From Bacteroidia bacterium (GTDB lineage Bacteria; Bacteroidota; Bacteroidia; Palsa-965): a stretch of 64,000 bases of DNA. Shown here piece after piece: positions 33,091 through 40,491 of this stretch. The stretch is taken from assembly GCA_025454955.1 (NCBI GenBank), contig JALONL010000002.1:233856-297855 (forward strand), written 5' to 3'. The notes under the pieces were generated by a model. It saw only the letters and a program-made list of their open reading frames with translations. It was not told the origin of the DNA and ran no database searches. Position 1 is the stretch's first letter, and every line of letters begins with the position of its first letter. Position numbers and translations under genes: made by a program.

Positions 33091-35064
33091 TTATTGCCCG
33101 AAATTTTCCCTTTCCCCATAAATTCCCGGATGCCCTTTATTGCTGCTCACCTTCATTTCCATCACCTGCAGCGGCTGCTTGTTTTCGCTGTATATATACA
33201 CAATCACTTCGTCATCGGGCAGCAAATCGTCGGGCGGATACCAGCCGAAATACACGGTTTGCCACTGTCCGGTTTTTTCGGGCAGGTACTGGGTGCGTGA
33301 GCTGCGGCCGTTCCAGTACAATTGCTTTCCGTTGCGGTTAATTTGTATGGCAATTACTCCGTTTGCCTGTTCGGCATTGCATCGCAGGCGCACGGCTGCA
33401 TCAATGCGCTGATCGGCGTTGGTGATTAATTGGCTTACCGGGCCTTTCCATGCGGGCGAAAACTGGTTGGTGCTGTCCACTGTAAGGAAGCGGATGCCGG
33501 AGGAAGAATCGGTATGGAGGTATTTTTCATCGGCGGGAAGCCAGCCGGGAGCATTGCCTCTAAAATTGGTGGTGCTGGAGTAAATCGTTTCGCCTTCTAT
33601 GGCTTTATCGGTACTGCGTTTTGAGAAAACATATACGGCCGAGTTGAACCAGCGTTCGCAGTGTAAAAGTTGCGGGTATCGGGCCTGAATCATGAGCAGC
33701 ATTTCGGGCGGCGAATGTTTGGTGCTCCAGCCATACACGAAATAATCGCCGCGTGTGGTTTCAAGCTGGCGGGCGAAGGTGAGCAGGGCAGTGTCGCCGT
33801 TGTTTAGGGTGGTGAGCAGGTGCGCAGGTGCGGCTGATTGATCCCAGTAATAGCCGAGGAAATACGGGAAATCGACATTGAATGCGCAGGCAGTTTGCGG
33901 GGCTCCGTATTTCTTTTCGGTGTCGCGGGTTACTTCGGCTATTTCGCGGAGGCGGCCAAAATGATCGGTGAGGTGAAACGGCTTCCACATGGTTACATAG
34001 CCTGCAAATGCCAGCGTAAACACTAACGGAAATCCCCAGTGTACCAGCCTTTCGTGCAACGGCGGCAGCCAACTGAAAAGTAACATAAACAGCGCAGGCA
34101 ACGAAAACAAAAGCACCGAATGCTGCAGCACCGGATTGCGCCACACCGAATAAAAATACCCGGTAAGCAGCGGCACCGCAAACCAGCAGCACATAAGCCA
34201 TTGCCATTTTGATGAACGGCGAAAAAACAGCACCACCGAAATTGCAATCACCGCAAGGCTTCCCCACATCAATCCGTGCGAACGATTGAACACCACAAAG
34301 AAATGCTCGCCAAAGAATGAGGGCGTAGGAGCAGCCAGCCAGCCGCCCGAAGCCGCACCAATGCCGGCCGTTTGCAACTGTCCAAAGAAAATGCCCAGAT
34401 ACGGCACAAACAGCAATGCAGCCAGCACACAGGCCGCCCAATATTTCCACACACGGCCTGCACGAAAAAGCAAACCGCTTGCGCCCACCAGTGCCGCAAA
34501 AAACAAACTGAAAAAATGCGAATAGGCCGCTCCCGCCGCTGCCAGTACAAATGCTGCATACCAGACTACACGCGGCTGTTTATCGAAAATCACACGCACC
34601 CACGCCCACACCAGCAGCGAAGAAAAAAACAGCCCGGCTGCATACGGACGAGTAAGCTGACTGTACATGAGCGGCAGTTGCAGAAAGGCCATTGCCGCCG
34701 CCGCCGCCAAACCCGTGCCCGTACTGAAAAGCCGTGCAGCAGCGCGACCCGTCCACCACACCACCGCCGCACCCATAAGCGCAAACGGCACACGCAGCGC
34801 AAATGTGCCAATGCCAAACATGCGCTGCCAGAAATATTCGATGAGGTACGAGAGCGGCGGATGCCCGTCGCGGGCTACCCAGTTTTTTATCAGATCGCCG
34901 GGGCTGGTGGCCTGGCGGGTGCAGATGAGCGAGTACATTTCATCGGCCGTAAACGATTCGGAGCCCAGCCCATACAGCCTTAGCAGCAGACCGCCAAGCG
35001 AAATCACGCCAAGCGCCAGCAAAAAACTGCGTTCGGTGCCTGTGTGTGCCGTGGTGCGAATCAT
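33091..35064 (-). CDS. Glycosyltransferase family 39-like (ArnT/PMT type) membrane protein
   Basis: A 657-residue protein with an N-terminal GT-C membrane domain of ten to twelve helices (about 10-400) and a soluble C-terminal part (about 420-657). The first periplasmic loop carries GSESFTADEMYSL, with the acidic pair expected in GT39 enzymes, then RDGHPPLSYLIEYFW, also typical. Family members transfer sugars from polyprenyl-phosphate donors to lipids or proteins at the outer face of the inner membrane. Start ATG 35064 (MIRTTAHTGTERSF) is chosen because the longer frame overlaps the divergent purN promoter. The acceptor is unknown. Confidence 0.8.
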   Translation of the reverse strand: MIRTTAHTGTERSFLLALGVISLGGLLLRLYGLGSESFTADEMYSLICTRQATSPGDLIKNWVARDGHPPLSYLIEYFWQRMFGIGTFALRVPFALMGAAVVWWTGRAAARLFSTGTGLAAAAAMAFLQLPLMYSQLTRPYAAGLFFSSLLVWAWVRVIFDKQPRVVWYAAFVLAAAGAAYSHFFSLFFAALVGASGLLFRAGRVWKYWAACVLAALLFVPYLGIFFGQLQTAGIGAASGGWLAAPTPSFFGEHFFVVFNRSHGLMWGSLAVIAISVVLFFRRSSKWQWLMCCWFAVPLLTGYFYSVWRNPVLQHSVLLFSLPALFMLLFSWLPPLHERLVHWGFPLVFTLAFAGYVTMWKPFHLTDHFGRLREIAEVTRDTEKKYGAPQTACAFNVDFPYFLGYYWDQSAAPAHLLTTLNNGDTALLTFARQLETTRGDYFVYGWSTKHSPPEMLLMIQARYPQLLHCERWFNSAVYVFSKRSTDKAIEGETIYSSTTNFRGNAPGWLPADEKYLHTDSSSGIRFLTVDSTNQFSPAWKGPVSQLITNADQRIDAAVRLRCNAEQANGVIAIQINRNGKQLYWNGRSSRTQYLPEKTGQWQTVYFGWYPPDDLLPDDEVIVYIYSENKQPLQVMEMKVSSNKGHPGIYGERENFGQ

Positions 35065-35100
35065 GGCCTGAAAGATAACAGGAACTGCGCAATTTCTGCA

Positions 35101-35129
35101 TTGCATACACACAGAAAGCCTTAATTTCG
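35101..35129 (+). promoter_or_regulatory. Candidate purN promoter
   Basis: TTG (35101-35103), an 18-nt spacer and TAATTTCG (35122-35129), one base off TAnnTTTG. The GTG start of purN follows 5 nt later, implying a very short leader. Confidence 0.4.
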
Positions 35130-35134
35130 CAGCC

Positions 35135-35704
35135 GTGAAAAGAATTGCCGTTTTCGCATCCGGCTCCGGCTCCAACGCCCGCGCACTGATGCAGTATTTT
35201 GAGTTTCATCCCGACGCACAGGTAACCCTGCTCGTGTGCAATAACCCCGATGCCGGCGTGCTCGATATTGCGCACGAAAACGGCGTGGAAGTTCTGCTGG
35301 TTGATCGTGAGCAGTTTTACGATCACCGCTCGGTATCGGAAGAACTCAAGGTGCGCGGCATTGATATGCTTGTGCTGGCCGGTTTTCTCTGGCTCATTCC
35401 GCCTGTGCTGGTAAAAGACTTTGCCACTCGTATTGTAAACATACACCCCTCGCTGCTGCCCAAATTCGGCGGCAAAGGCATGTACGGCAAACATGTACAC
35501 AAAGCCGTAATTGATGCCGGCGAAACCGAAAGCGGAATTACCATACACTTTGTAAACGAACACTTCGACGAAGGCAGCCACATTGCACAGTTTTCGTGCC
35601 CCGTGTTGCCTGGCGATACACCCGAAACACTTGCCGGAAGAATCATGCAGCTCGAACACAATCATTACCCGAAAGTGGTGGAAACGGTACTTGCCCAAAT
35701 CTGA
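35135..35704 (+). CDS. purN: Phosphoribosylglycinamide formyltransferase
   Basis: A 189-residue enzyme that formylates GAR with 10-formyltetrahydrofolate in purine synthesis. Diagnostic stretches are VFASGSGSNARALMQ (phosphate loop, about 6-20), NIHPSLLPKFGGKGMYG (catalytic Asn/His region, about 104-120) and a conserved Asp/Glu motif HFDEGSHIAQ (about 145-154). The start is GTG at 35135, which places the first strand exactly as in the family. No other pur genes are near. Confidence 0.94.
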   Translation: MKRIAVFASGSGSNARALMQYFEFHPDAQVTLLVCNNPDAGVLDIAHENGVEVLLVDREQFYDHRSVSEELKVRGIDMLVLAGFLWLIPPVLVKDFATRIVNIHPSLLPKFGGKGMYGKHVHKAVIDAGETESGITIHFVNEHFDEGSHIAQFSCPVLPGDTPETLAGRIMQLEHNHYPKVVETVLAQI

Positions 35705-35906
35705 TTTTCTGCTTCCAGATTCAGATTTACTCAATATATACTAACTCATTTCAAAATTACTTTTCGGGATTTTCCAGGGATTTTTCGCTATGGCGAGCAT
35801 CTTTTCGCAAGGCATAGTTGGCGACTCTGTTCAAAAAAAAGAAGAGAAGCAAGAGCCAAAAAAGACGGAGCGAAAAAATCAGAAAGTGTAGCTCATGAGA
35901 TGAGTG

Positions 35907-36977
35907 CTAAATAAAATCATCAAACCAGCCCAACCTGAAAGCAATCATAAATGCCAGCCCGCTGATTAAGCCTATTGCTGCAAAAGAAAAAACACCCGCA
36001 TCCCACACGCCATAAATTAACCCACCGGCAAAACCCACTAACACACACACGGGTATTGCAAGCCACGACCAGAAATAGAACTGACGAAAAACTGTTTCAT
36101 CGGGTCGTTGGCGGGCGCGTGACGAGAAAATAAATTTCAGTATAGAGCCGGCACCTGAAAAGAAGTTGATGATTTTTCCGGAAAGAATCAGACAAAGGAT
36201 ATTGGCAAATGTTATTGCAAAAAATGGCACCTGTTCTTCGATAAAATAATCAATGAGTACACGCTCAATTGCAGACATTGCCGGAATAATCAAAAAGAAC
36301 ATGAGCAGTGCGTAAAGTATTCCTCTGGTTTGCTGTGTTGTATTAACAGCCTCTGGCTCCAGTGCCGGAAGCCGGGGATAGCGGGCCACAGTAGCCGGTT
36401 CATTTCCGCGTTGTATATGAAACAGCGGTATAAGCCCCAGCTTCGATGCTACCTTGCGCGCTGCCTGATGGCGGTCGGGAACTACCACTATAAAATCTTC
36501 GGTTGGTTCCACTTCGGTAATACTTACCGCCCATGAACTCGACCATGAAGTAGTTTGTACAGAAACCTGATTATTGAAATGCGAATGGCGCGATGAATGG
36601 GTTAGAAAGTCCCCGAGTGTTTGCAGTGCTTCGGTGGCAAATCCCTGATTCTGATGGGCGGGCAGAATAAAGCAGAGCATTTCGTAATACTGCCGCCCGT
36701 TTATATACTGATGTGTAACGCCACACATGCCCAACAATGCGCCGTTTGCCTGAGAACGAATGGCGCAAATACCAAAGTGATATTTTCCCCAATGCCCGTA
36801 ATTCCAGTTTACCCAAAACTCCTGCTGCTGCTGGGGAGTGACCGGCGGCAAAAAGAGGAAATAGGTTTGGGCGGGGTCGGCAAAAAACGGATAGAGTTCA
36901 TGCAGATCGTTTTGGGAAGGATGCAAAAAGGCCAGACGCTGCGTGCGGAGTTGGGTAAGATGCTGAAGATCGGGCAT
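35907..36977 (-). CDS. GNAT N-acetyltransferase fused to a C-terminal membrane domain
   Basis: A 356-residue protein. Residues about 10-200 are a GNAT domain: RTQRLAFLHPS at the start, then the acetyl-CoA loop in ILPAHQNQGFATEALQTLGD, and a late KVASKLGLIPLF segment. An atypical 40-residue stretch rich in Ser, His and Thr separates the acetyl-CoA loop from that end. From about 220 the chain has four hydrophobic helices (222-240, 254-275, 305-330 and 332-352). Soluble GNATs are the rule; a membrane tail of this size is unusual. The acceptor is unknown. It stands alone between purN and the cyclophilin gene. Confidence 0.75.
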   Translation of the reverse strand: MPDLQHLTQLRTQRLAFLHPSQNDLHELYPFFADPAQTYFLFLPPVTPQQQQEFWVNWNYGHWGKYHFGICAIRSQANGALLGMCGVTHQYINGRQYYEMLCFILPAHQNQGFATEALQTLGDFLTHSSRHSHFNNQVSVQTTSWSSSWAVSITEVEPTEDFIVVVPDRHQAARKVASKLGLIPLFHIQRGNEPATVARYPRLPALEPEAVNTTQQTRGILYALLMFFLIIPAMSAIERVLIDYFIEEQVPFFAITFANILCLILSGKIINFFSGAGSILKFIFSSRARQRPDETVFRQFYFWSWLAIPVCVLVGFAGGLIYGVWDAGVFSFAAIGLISGLAFMIAFRLGWFDDFI

Positions 36978-37062
36978 AATGAAATGAGGTTATGTAGGCG
37001 TGCTTGCAAGCATAAAAATAATGAAAACAGCCAGTGAGAGTTCGTTTGTTTATATTTGATAG

Positions 37063-38187
37063 ATGAAGAAATTTCTGCTTACCACACTTCTGCTTGGCAT
37101 TGTAGCTGCCTCCGGTTTTGCACAAACGGTTTTTACCGGCAAGCCCATGTATCAGATCGTAACCAAGCGTGCGGGCAATTACCTCGGCACAATTACGGTG
37201 GAACTTTTTCCGGCCATTGCACCGTTGCATACGGCCAACTTCGACAGCCTCGTGAGTACGCAGTTTTACGACAGCACAGCCTTTCACCGCGTCATTCCCG
37301 GCTTTATGATTCAGGGCGGCGACCCCAACTCGCGCAGCGGCCCGCGTTCCACCTGGGGCTACGGCGATCCGAGCCAGCCCACGGTAAATGCCGAGTTTAC
37401 TGCTGCACGCCACCTGCGTGGCATCCTCTCCGCCGCGCGCGACACCAGCATTAACAGCGCCAACTCGCAGTTCTTCATTTGTGTGGCGGCGGCATCGTGG
37501 CTAAACAATCAATATTCAGTTTATGGCCGCGTGATATCGGGAATGGATATTGTAGATACCATCGTTTCCGAACCGAGAGATGCGCTCGACAATCCGTTTC
37601 AGAAAATTGAAATGTTCATTACCTACGCCGGATCAAACGACACACTGGCCACGGTGCCGGTGCCCAACCTTCCTGCCAATCATTCTTTCGCCACCTCGCC
37701 CACTCGCCTGCTGCGCTGGGATGCACAACCCGACGGCATCATTTATCACGTACAGGTTTCAACCGATTCTACATTCGCCACCACCTACCGCTCGGTCGAT
37801 GTGGGCATTAATCAATACACCGTAACAGGCCTCGCCGCCGGAAACAAATATTACTGGCGTGTACGCAGCAACAATGGCGGCGATACCAGTGCATTTTCCA
37901 CCGTGTGGGACTTTTCGGTTTCTGCGGTGGGCATGGAAGATGCAGCCGCAGTAAATCCGATAAGGGTAATGCCTAATCCGGGGAATGGGGAATTTACCTT
38001 TACCGGAATGCCTGCACAAAGCACGCTGAGTATTTTTGATATTGCCGGAAAAGAGATTTTGCGGCGCACAAATTCTTCGGGGAATACTTGTTTGGCAGAT
38101 TTAACGCAGCAGGCGAAGGGTGTGTATTTTTATTCGGTAATGGATGAAGAGGGCAACCAATTCCGGGGGAAAATTGTTTTGGAATAG
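37063..38187 (+). CDS. Secreted cyclophilin-type peptidyl-prolyl isomerase with FN3-like domain, T9SS type A
   Basis: A 374-residue protein with a signal peptide (1-20), a cyclophilin domain (about 27-190), a fibronectin-III-like domain (about 205-287) and a T9SS type A sorting domain (about 300-374). Cyclophilin residues FHRVIPGFMIQGGDP and ANSQFFICV include the catalytic Arg and binding Gln/Phe. The FN3-like domain ends with YYWRVRSNNGGDTSAFS. The sorting domain has IRVMPNPGNGEFTF and KGVYFYSV. It should isomerise proline bonds in exported proteins at or beyond the outer membrane, which is an uncommon place for a cyclophilin. The sequence TATATTTG just upstream (37051-37058) matches TAnnTTTG. 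Confidence 0.88.
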   Translation: MKKFLLTTLLLGIVAASGFAQTVFTGKPMYQIVTKRAGNYLGTITVELFPAIAPLHTANFDSLVSTQFYDSTAFHRVIPGFMIQGGDPNSRSGPRSTWGYGDPSQPTVNAEFTAARHLRGILSAARDTSINSANSQFFICVAAASWLNNQYSVYGRVISGMDIVDTIVSEPRDALDNPFQKIEMFITYAGSNDTLATVPVPNLPANHSFATSPTRLLRWDAQPDGIIYHVQVSTDSTFATTYRSVDVGINQYTVTGLAAGNKYYWRVRSNNGGDTSAFSTVWDFSVSAVGMEDAAAVNPIRVMPNPGNGEFTFTGMPAQSTLSIFDIAGKEILRRTNSSGNTCLADLTQQAKGVYFYSVMDEEGNQFRGKIVLE

Positions 38188-38230
38188 GTTCACGGCAATA
38201 GTTAGTACCACGTTTCAATATCATCAATAA

Positions 38231-38263
38231 GAAAAAACGGGAGTCGTGTAAAACACGCTCCCG
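38231..38263 (-). terminator. Intrinsic terminator, first copy of duplicated module
   Basis: Stem CGGGAG(T)CGTG / CACGCTCCCG with loop TAAAA (38238-38263) followed by TTTTTT on the minus strand. It is a near-identical copy of the terminator at 38755-38785 and lies downstream of the broken tRNA copy and its pyrimidine tract. Confidence 0.8.
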
Positions 38264-38277
38264 CTATTAAAATTTTC

Positions 38278-38376
38278 CTCGCTCTCCTCTCTCATTCTCC
38301 CTCTCCTCTCTCACTCTCGCTCTCCTCTCTCATTCTCGCTCTCCTCTCACATTCTCGCTCTCGTTCCTCGCTCTGA
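38278..38376. repeat. Low-complexity CT-rich tract (GA-rich on the minus strand)
   Basis: About 100 bp almost purely of C and T on the plus strand, made of repeated CTCTCCTCTCTCATTCTCG-like units. A shorter version (about 38800-38850) sits at the same place beside the intact tRNA. The longer tract appears to be an expansion of the shorter. Confidence 0.85.
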
Positions 38377-38380
38377 AAAG

Positions 38381-38446
38381 TGGGCCATGTAGGATTTGAA
38401 CCTACGACCAACGGCCCCGATTTTTCATCGGGGGAGTCCGCTGCTC
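38381..38446 (-). pseudogene. Broken tRNA copy: 3' half with a hairpin in the anticodon loop
   Basis: The minus strand matches the intact tRNA at 38854-38926 exactly from the discriminator base through the T arm, the variable loop and the 3' anticodon stem. Then the five bases ATTAT (plus strand) are replaced by CCCCGATTTTTCATCGGGG (38415-38433). The match resumes with GAGTCCGCTGCTC and ends at 38446, where the end of the GIY-YIG gene begins. The D arm and 5' acceptor strand are missing, so it cannot be a working tRNA. Confidence 0.85.
38415..38433. repeat. 19-nt palindrome CCCCGATTTTTCATCGGGG
   Basis: 7-bp perfect arms (CCCCGAT / ATCGGGG) around TTTTC. It replaces the anticodon-loop bases of the tRNA fragment. 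The same palindrome in the opposite orientation (loop GAAAA) is at 39030-39048. Confidence 0.9.
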
Positions 38447-38744
38447 AGTTTTTTATTCTCATTCGTAGCTTATCAATTTCTTCCGGAAACATTTTGAGTT
38501 TTTCGATATAAACTCTGCTTTTCATCTGCTTGATATAACGTTCAGCTAAAATTGCTTCCGAATTATTCTCAAAAACAATTTCTAAAAAAACTTCCCAATC
38601 ATCTGCCTTGGCAGTAAAACGGTGATTACCATGAGTGGCCGTATTATGCTTTTGCAAACGATCTGACACCAAGCCCGTAGTGTAGCCTACATAATACCGG
38701 TTCAGTTTCCGGCTGAATAAAACGTAACAAGTCGCCATATCCAT
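38445..38744 (-). CDS. Small GIY-YIG domain endonuclease
   Basis: A 99-residue single-domain protein. The GIY-like strand is CYVLFSRKLNRYYVGYTT (about 6-23). The conserved Arg is in SDRLQKHN and the catalytic Glu in EAILAERYIKQMKSR. This is the size of the UPF0213-type GIY-YIG proteins. Start ATG 38744 (MDMATC) or 38738 are both possible; the frame to 38756 starts with TTG inside the terminator tail. The stop codon TGA (38447-38445) is formed at the junction with the broken tRNA copy. The gene is bracketed by duplicated tRNA-3'-half, pyrimidine tract and terminator. A nuclease that acts at tRNA genes is inferred from this. Confidence 0.8.
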   Translation of the reverse strand: MDMATCYVLFSRKLNRYYVGYTTGLVSDRLQKHNTATHGNHRFTAKADDWEVFLEIVFENNSEAILAERYIKQMKSRVYIEKLKMFPEEIDKLRMRIKN

Positions 38745-38754
38745 TTGATTTAAC

Positions 38755-38785
38755 AAAAACGGGAGCCGTGTAAAACACGCTCCCG
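38755..38785 (-). terminator. Intrinsic terminator of the tRNA gene, second copy of duplicated module
   Basis: Stem CGGGAG(C)CGTG / CACGCTCCCG with loop TAAAA (38760-38785), followed on the minus strand by GTTTTTG. It lies 69 nt after the tRNA. A T run on the other side would let it work in both directions. Confidence 0.8.
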
Positions 38786-38853
38786 CTTTTTAAATTTTCC
38801 TCGCTCTCCTCTCTCGCTCTCCACATTCTCGCTCTCGTTCCTCGCTCTGAAAG

Positions 38854-38926
<73 letters not shown>

Positions 38927-39011
38927 GGGTATAAAAATTATACTGCTCTTAATGAACGGGCTGCAAAAATAACAGAAAACATGTGGGTGGGAAAATCTTT
39001 TTTTGAGGTAG

Positions 39012-39066
39012 TGAACCTACGACCAACGGCCCCGATGAAAAATCGGGGGAGTCCGCTGCTCTAACC
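39012..39066 (-). pseudogene. Second broken tRNA copy with the hairpin in opposite orientation
   Basis: From 39012 to 39029 the sequence matches the T-arm and variable-loop part of the tRNA. Then CCCCGATGAAAAATCGGGG (39030-39048) replaces ATTAT, and GAGTCCGCTGCTCTAACC (39049-39066) matches again. Beyond that only scattered bases match (AGCCCAATG), and the 3' acceptor strand is lost. It lies 85 bp upstream of the intact tRNA. Confidence 0.82.
39030..39048. repeat. 19-nt palindrome CCCCGATGAAAAATCGGGG
   Basis: Same arms as the element at 38415-38433, with the loop GAAAA in place of its reverse complement TTTTC. The identical insertion point in both tRNA fragments rules out chance. Confidence 0.9.
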
Positions 39067-39201
39067 AGCCCAATGCACACTTACACATAATTTTAATCCT
39101 GCACGGGCCAGCGAAAAGACATCGCAAAGAAAAACTTTCGGCAGGTAAAATAAACTAACCGGGCTTTGCGACTGTTCATATACGTAATTTTACACCCTCT
39201 T

Positions 39202-40491
39202 ATGCGAACAGGCCCGCCCGTTTTGGGCATTCTTATATTCCTCGGCATCCTGCTTCTGGTTGATTGGTATGTGTTTACGGGCATCCGCCCGCTTACTGCC
39301 GGACTGGAGGCACGTACACGCAAAATCATTCACTGGACATACTGGCTCCTCAATATCGGGCTGTTTGCCTGGTTTGTACTGGGCTTTTTTGTGGCGGGCG
39401 ACAACGGCAGACAGGCCATGCCGCGCTCGTTTATGACGTTTATGGGCGTGTGGCTGCTGTTTTTTGTGCCAAAATTAGTGTTCAGCCTCTTTTTGCTGGG
39501 CGAAGATGTGTACCGGCTGTTTCATGGCGGGTATGCGCTGATAAACAATGCCGTTTCCGACTCACCGGTGGAGGTGGGGCAGAGTCGCCGCAAATTCATC
39601 GGACTTATTGCGGCGGGTGTGGCTTCTATTCCTTTTGTGGGCATTCTGCACGGCATGAGCCGGGGTAAATTCCGCTTTACCGTGCGCCGCGAAGACATCT
39701 GGGTACCCGATTTACCCGAGGCTTTCGACGGCTTTACCATTACACAACTTTCTGATATTCATGTGGGCAGTTTCGACCCCGAAACCGACCGCGATGCCGT
39801 AGAACAAGGCATCGAACTGGCCAACGCACAGAAAAGCGACCTGCTCGTATTTACCGGCGATCTGGTAAACAACACGGCCTCCGAAATGGAACCCTGGATT
39901 AACAGCTTTTCAAGATTACAGGCTCCCTACGGTAAATACTCCATCCTCGGCAACCACGACTATGGCGATTATGTGGGCTGGGAATCGCCCACCGCCAAGC
40001 AGGCAAATATGGAACGCCTCTATGCCATACACGGCAAGGTGGGCTTCAAACTCATGCGCAACGAGCATACCGTAATCGAGAAAAACGGCCAGCAGCTTTT
40101 CCTGCTCGGTGTCGAAAACTGGGGCCCCGGTTTCGGCGAGCGCGGCGACCTGAACAAAACCCTCGCCAATGTGCCCGAAAACGCATTCAAAGTCCTCCTC
40201 TCGCACGATCCCTCGCATTTCGACCATATAGTGAGCCAGCATCGGGTGCCCATACACCTTACCCTTTCGGGGCACACACACGGTATGCAGTTTGGCATCG
40301 AAATTCCGGGAGTGAAATTTAGTCCGGTACAATTCCGCTACCCGCACTGGGCCGGACTGTACGAAGATACCCGCCGCTACCTCTATGTAAACCGTGGTTT
40401 CGGTTTCCTTGCCTTTCCCGGACGCGTAGGCATTTGGCCCGAAGTGGCCGTGCTTACACTACGCCGCGGCAATGCTCCGGCAAAAGCCTAA
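39202..40491 (+). CDS. Membrane-anchored metallophosphoesterase
   Basis: A 429-residue protein with four N-terminal helices (about 5-22, 44-65, 78-97 and a Tat-like hydrophobic stretch after SRRKFIGLIAAGVAS near 135). The calcineurin-type domain (about 160-425) follows. Metal-binding motifs are QLSDIHVG, FTGDLVNN, LGNHDYGD, LSHDPSHFD and SGHTHGMQ. The arrangement matches the YaeI/YkuE group of phosphodiesterases acting on lipids at the membrane. Start ATG 39202 is preferred to the TTG at 39166. Its stop overlaps the stop of the convergent SpoIIE gene by 3 nt. Confidence 0.88.
   Translation: MRTGPPVLGILIFLGILLLVDWYVFTGIRPLTAGLEARTRKIIHWTYWLLNIGLFAWFVLGFFVAGDNGRQAMPRSFMTFMGVWLLFFVPKLVFSLFLLGEDVYRLFHGGYALINNAVSDSPVEVGQSRRKFIGLIAAGVASIPFVGILHGMSRGKFRFTVRREDIWVPDLPEAFDGFTITQLSDIHVGSFDPETDRDAVEQGIELANAQKSDLLVFTGDLVNNTASEMEPWINSFSRLQAPYGKYSILGNHDYGDYVGWESPTAKQANMERLYAIHGKVGFKLMRNEHTVIEKNGQQLFLLGVENWGPGFGERGDLNKTLANVPENAFKVLLSHDPSHFDHIVSQHRVPIHLTLSGHTHGMQFGIEIPGVKFSPVQFRYPHWAGLYEDTRRYLYVNRGFGFLAFPGRVGIWPEVAVLTLRRGNAPAKA

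Noticed and set aside
35705..35906. Small gene or regulatory RNA between purN and the GNAT gene
   Set aside because: No frame with sensible composition and no convincing hairpin or promoter pair could be found in these 202 bp.
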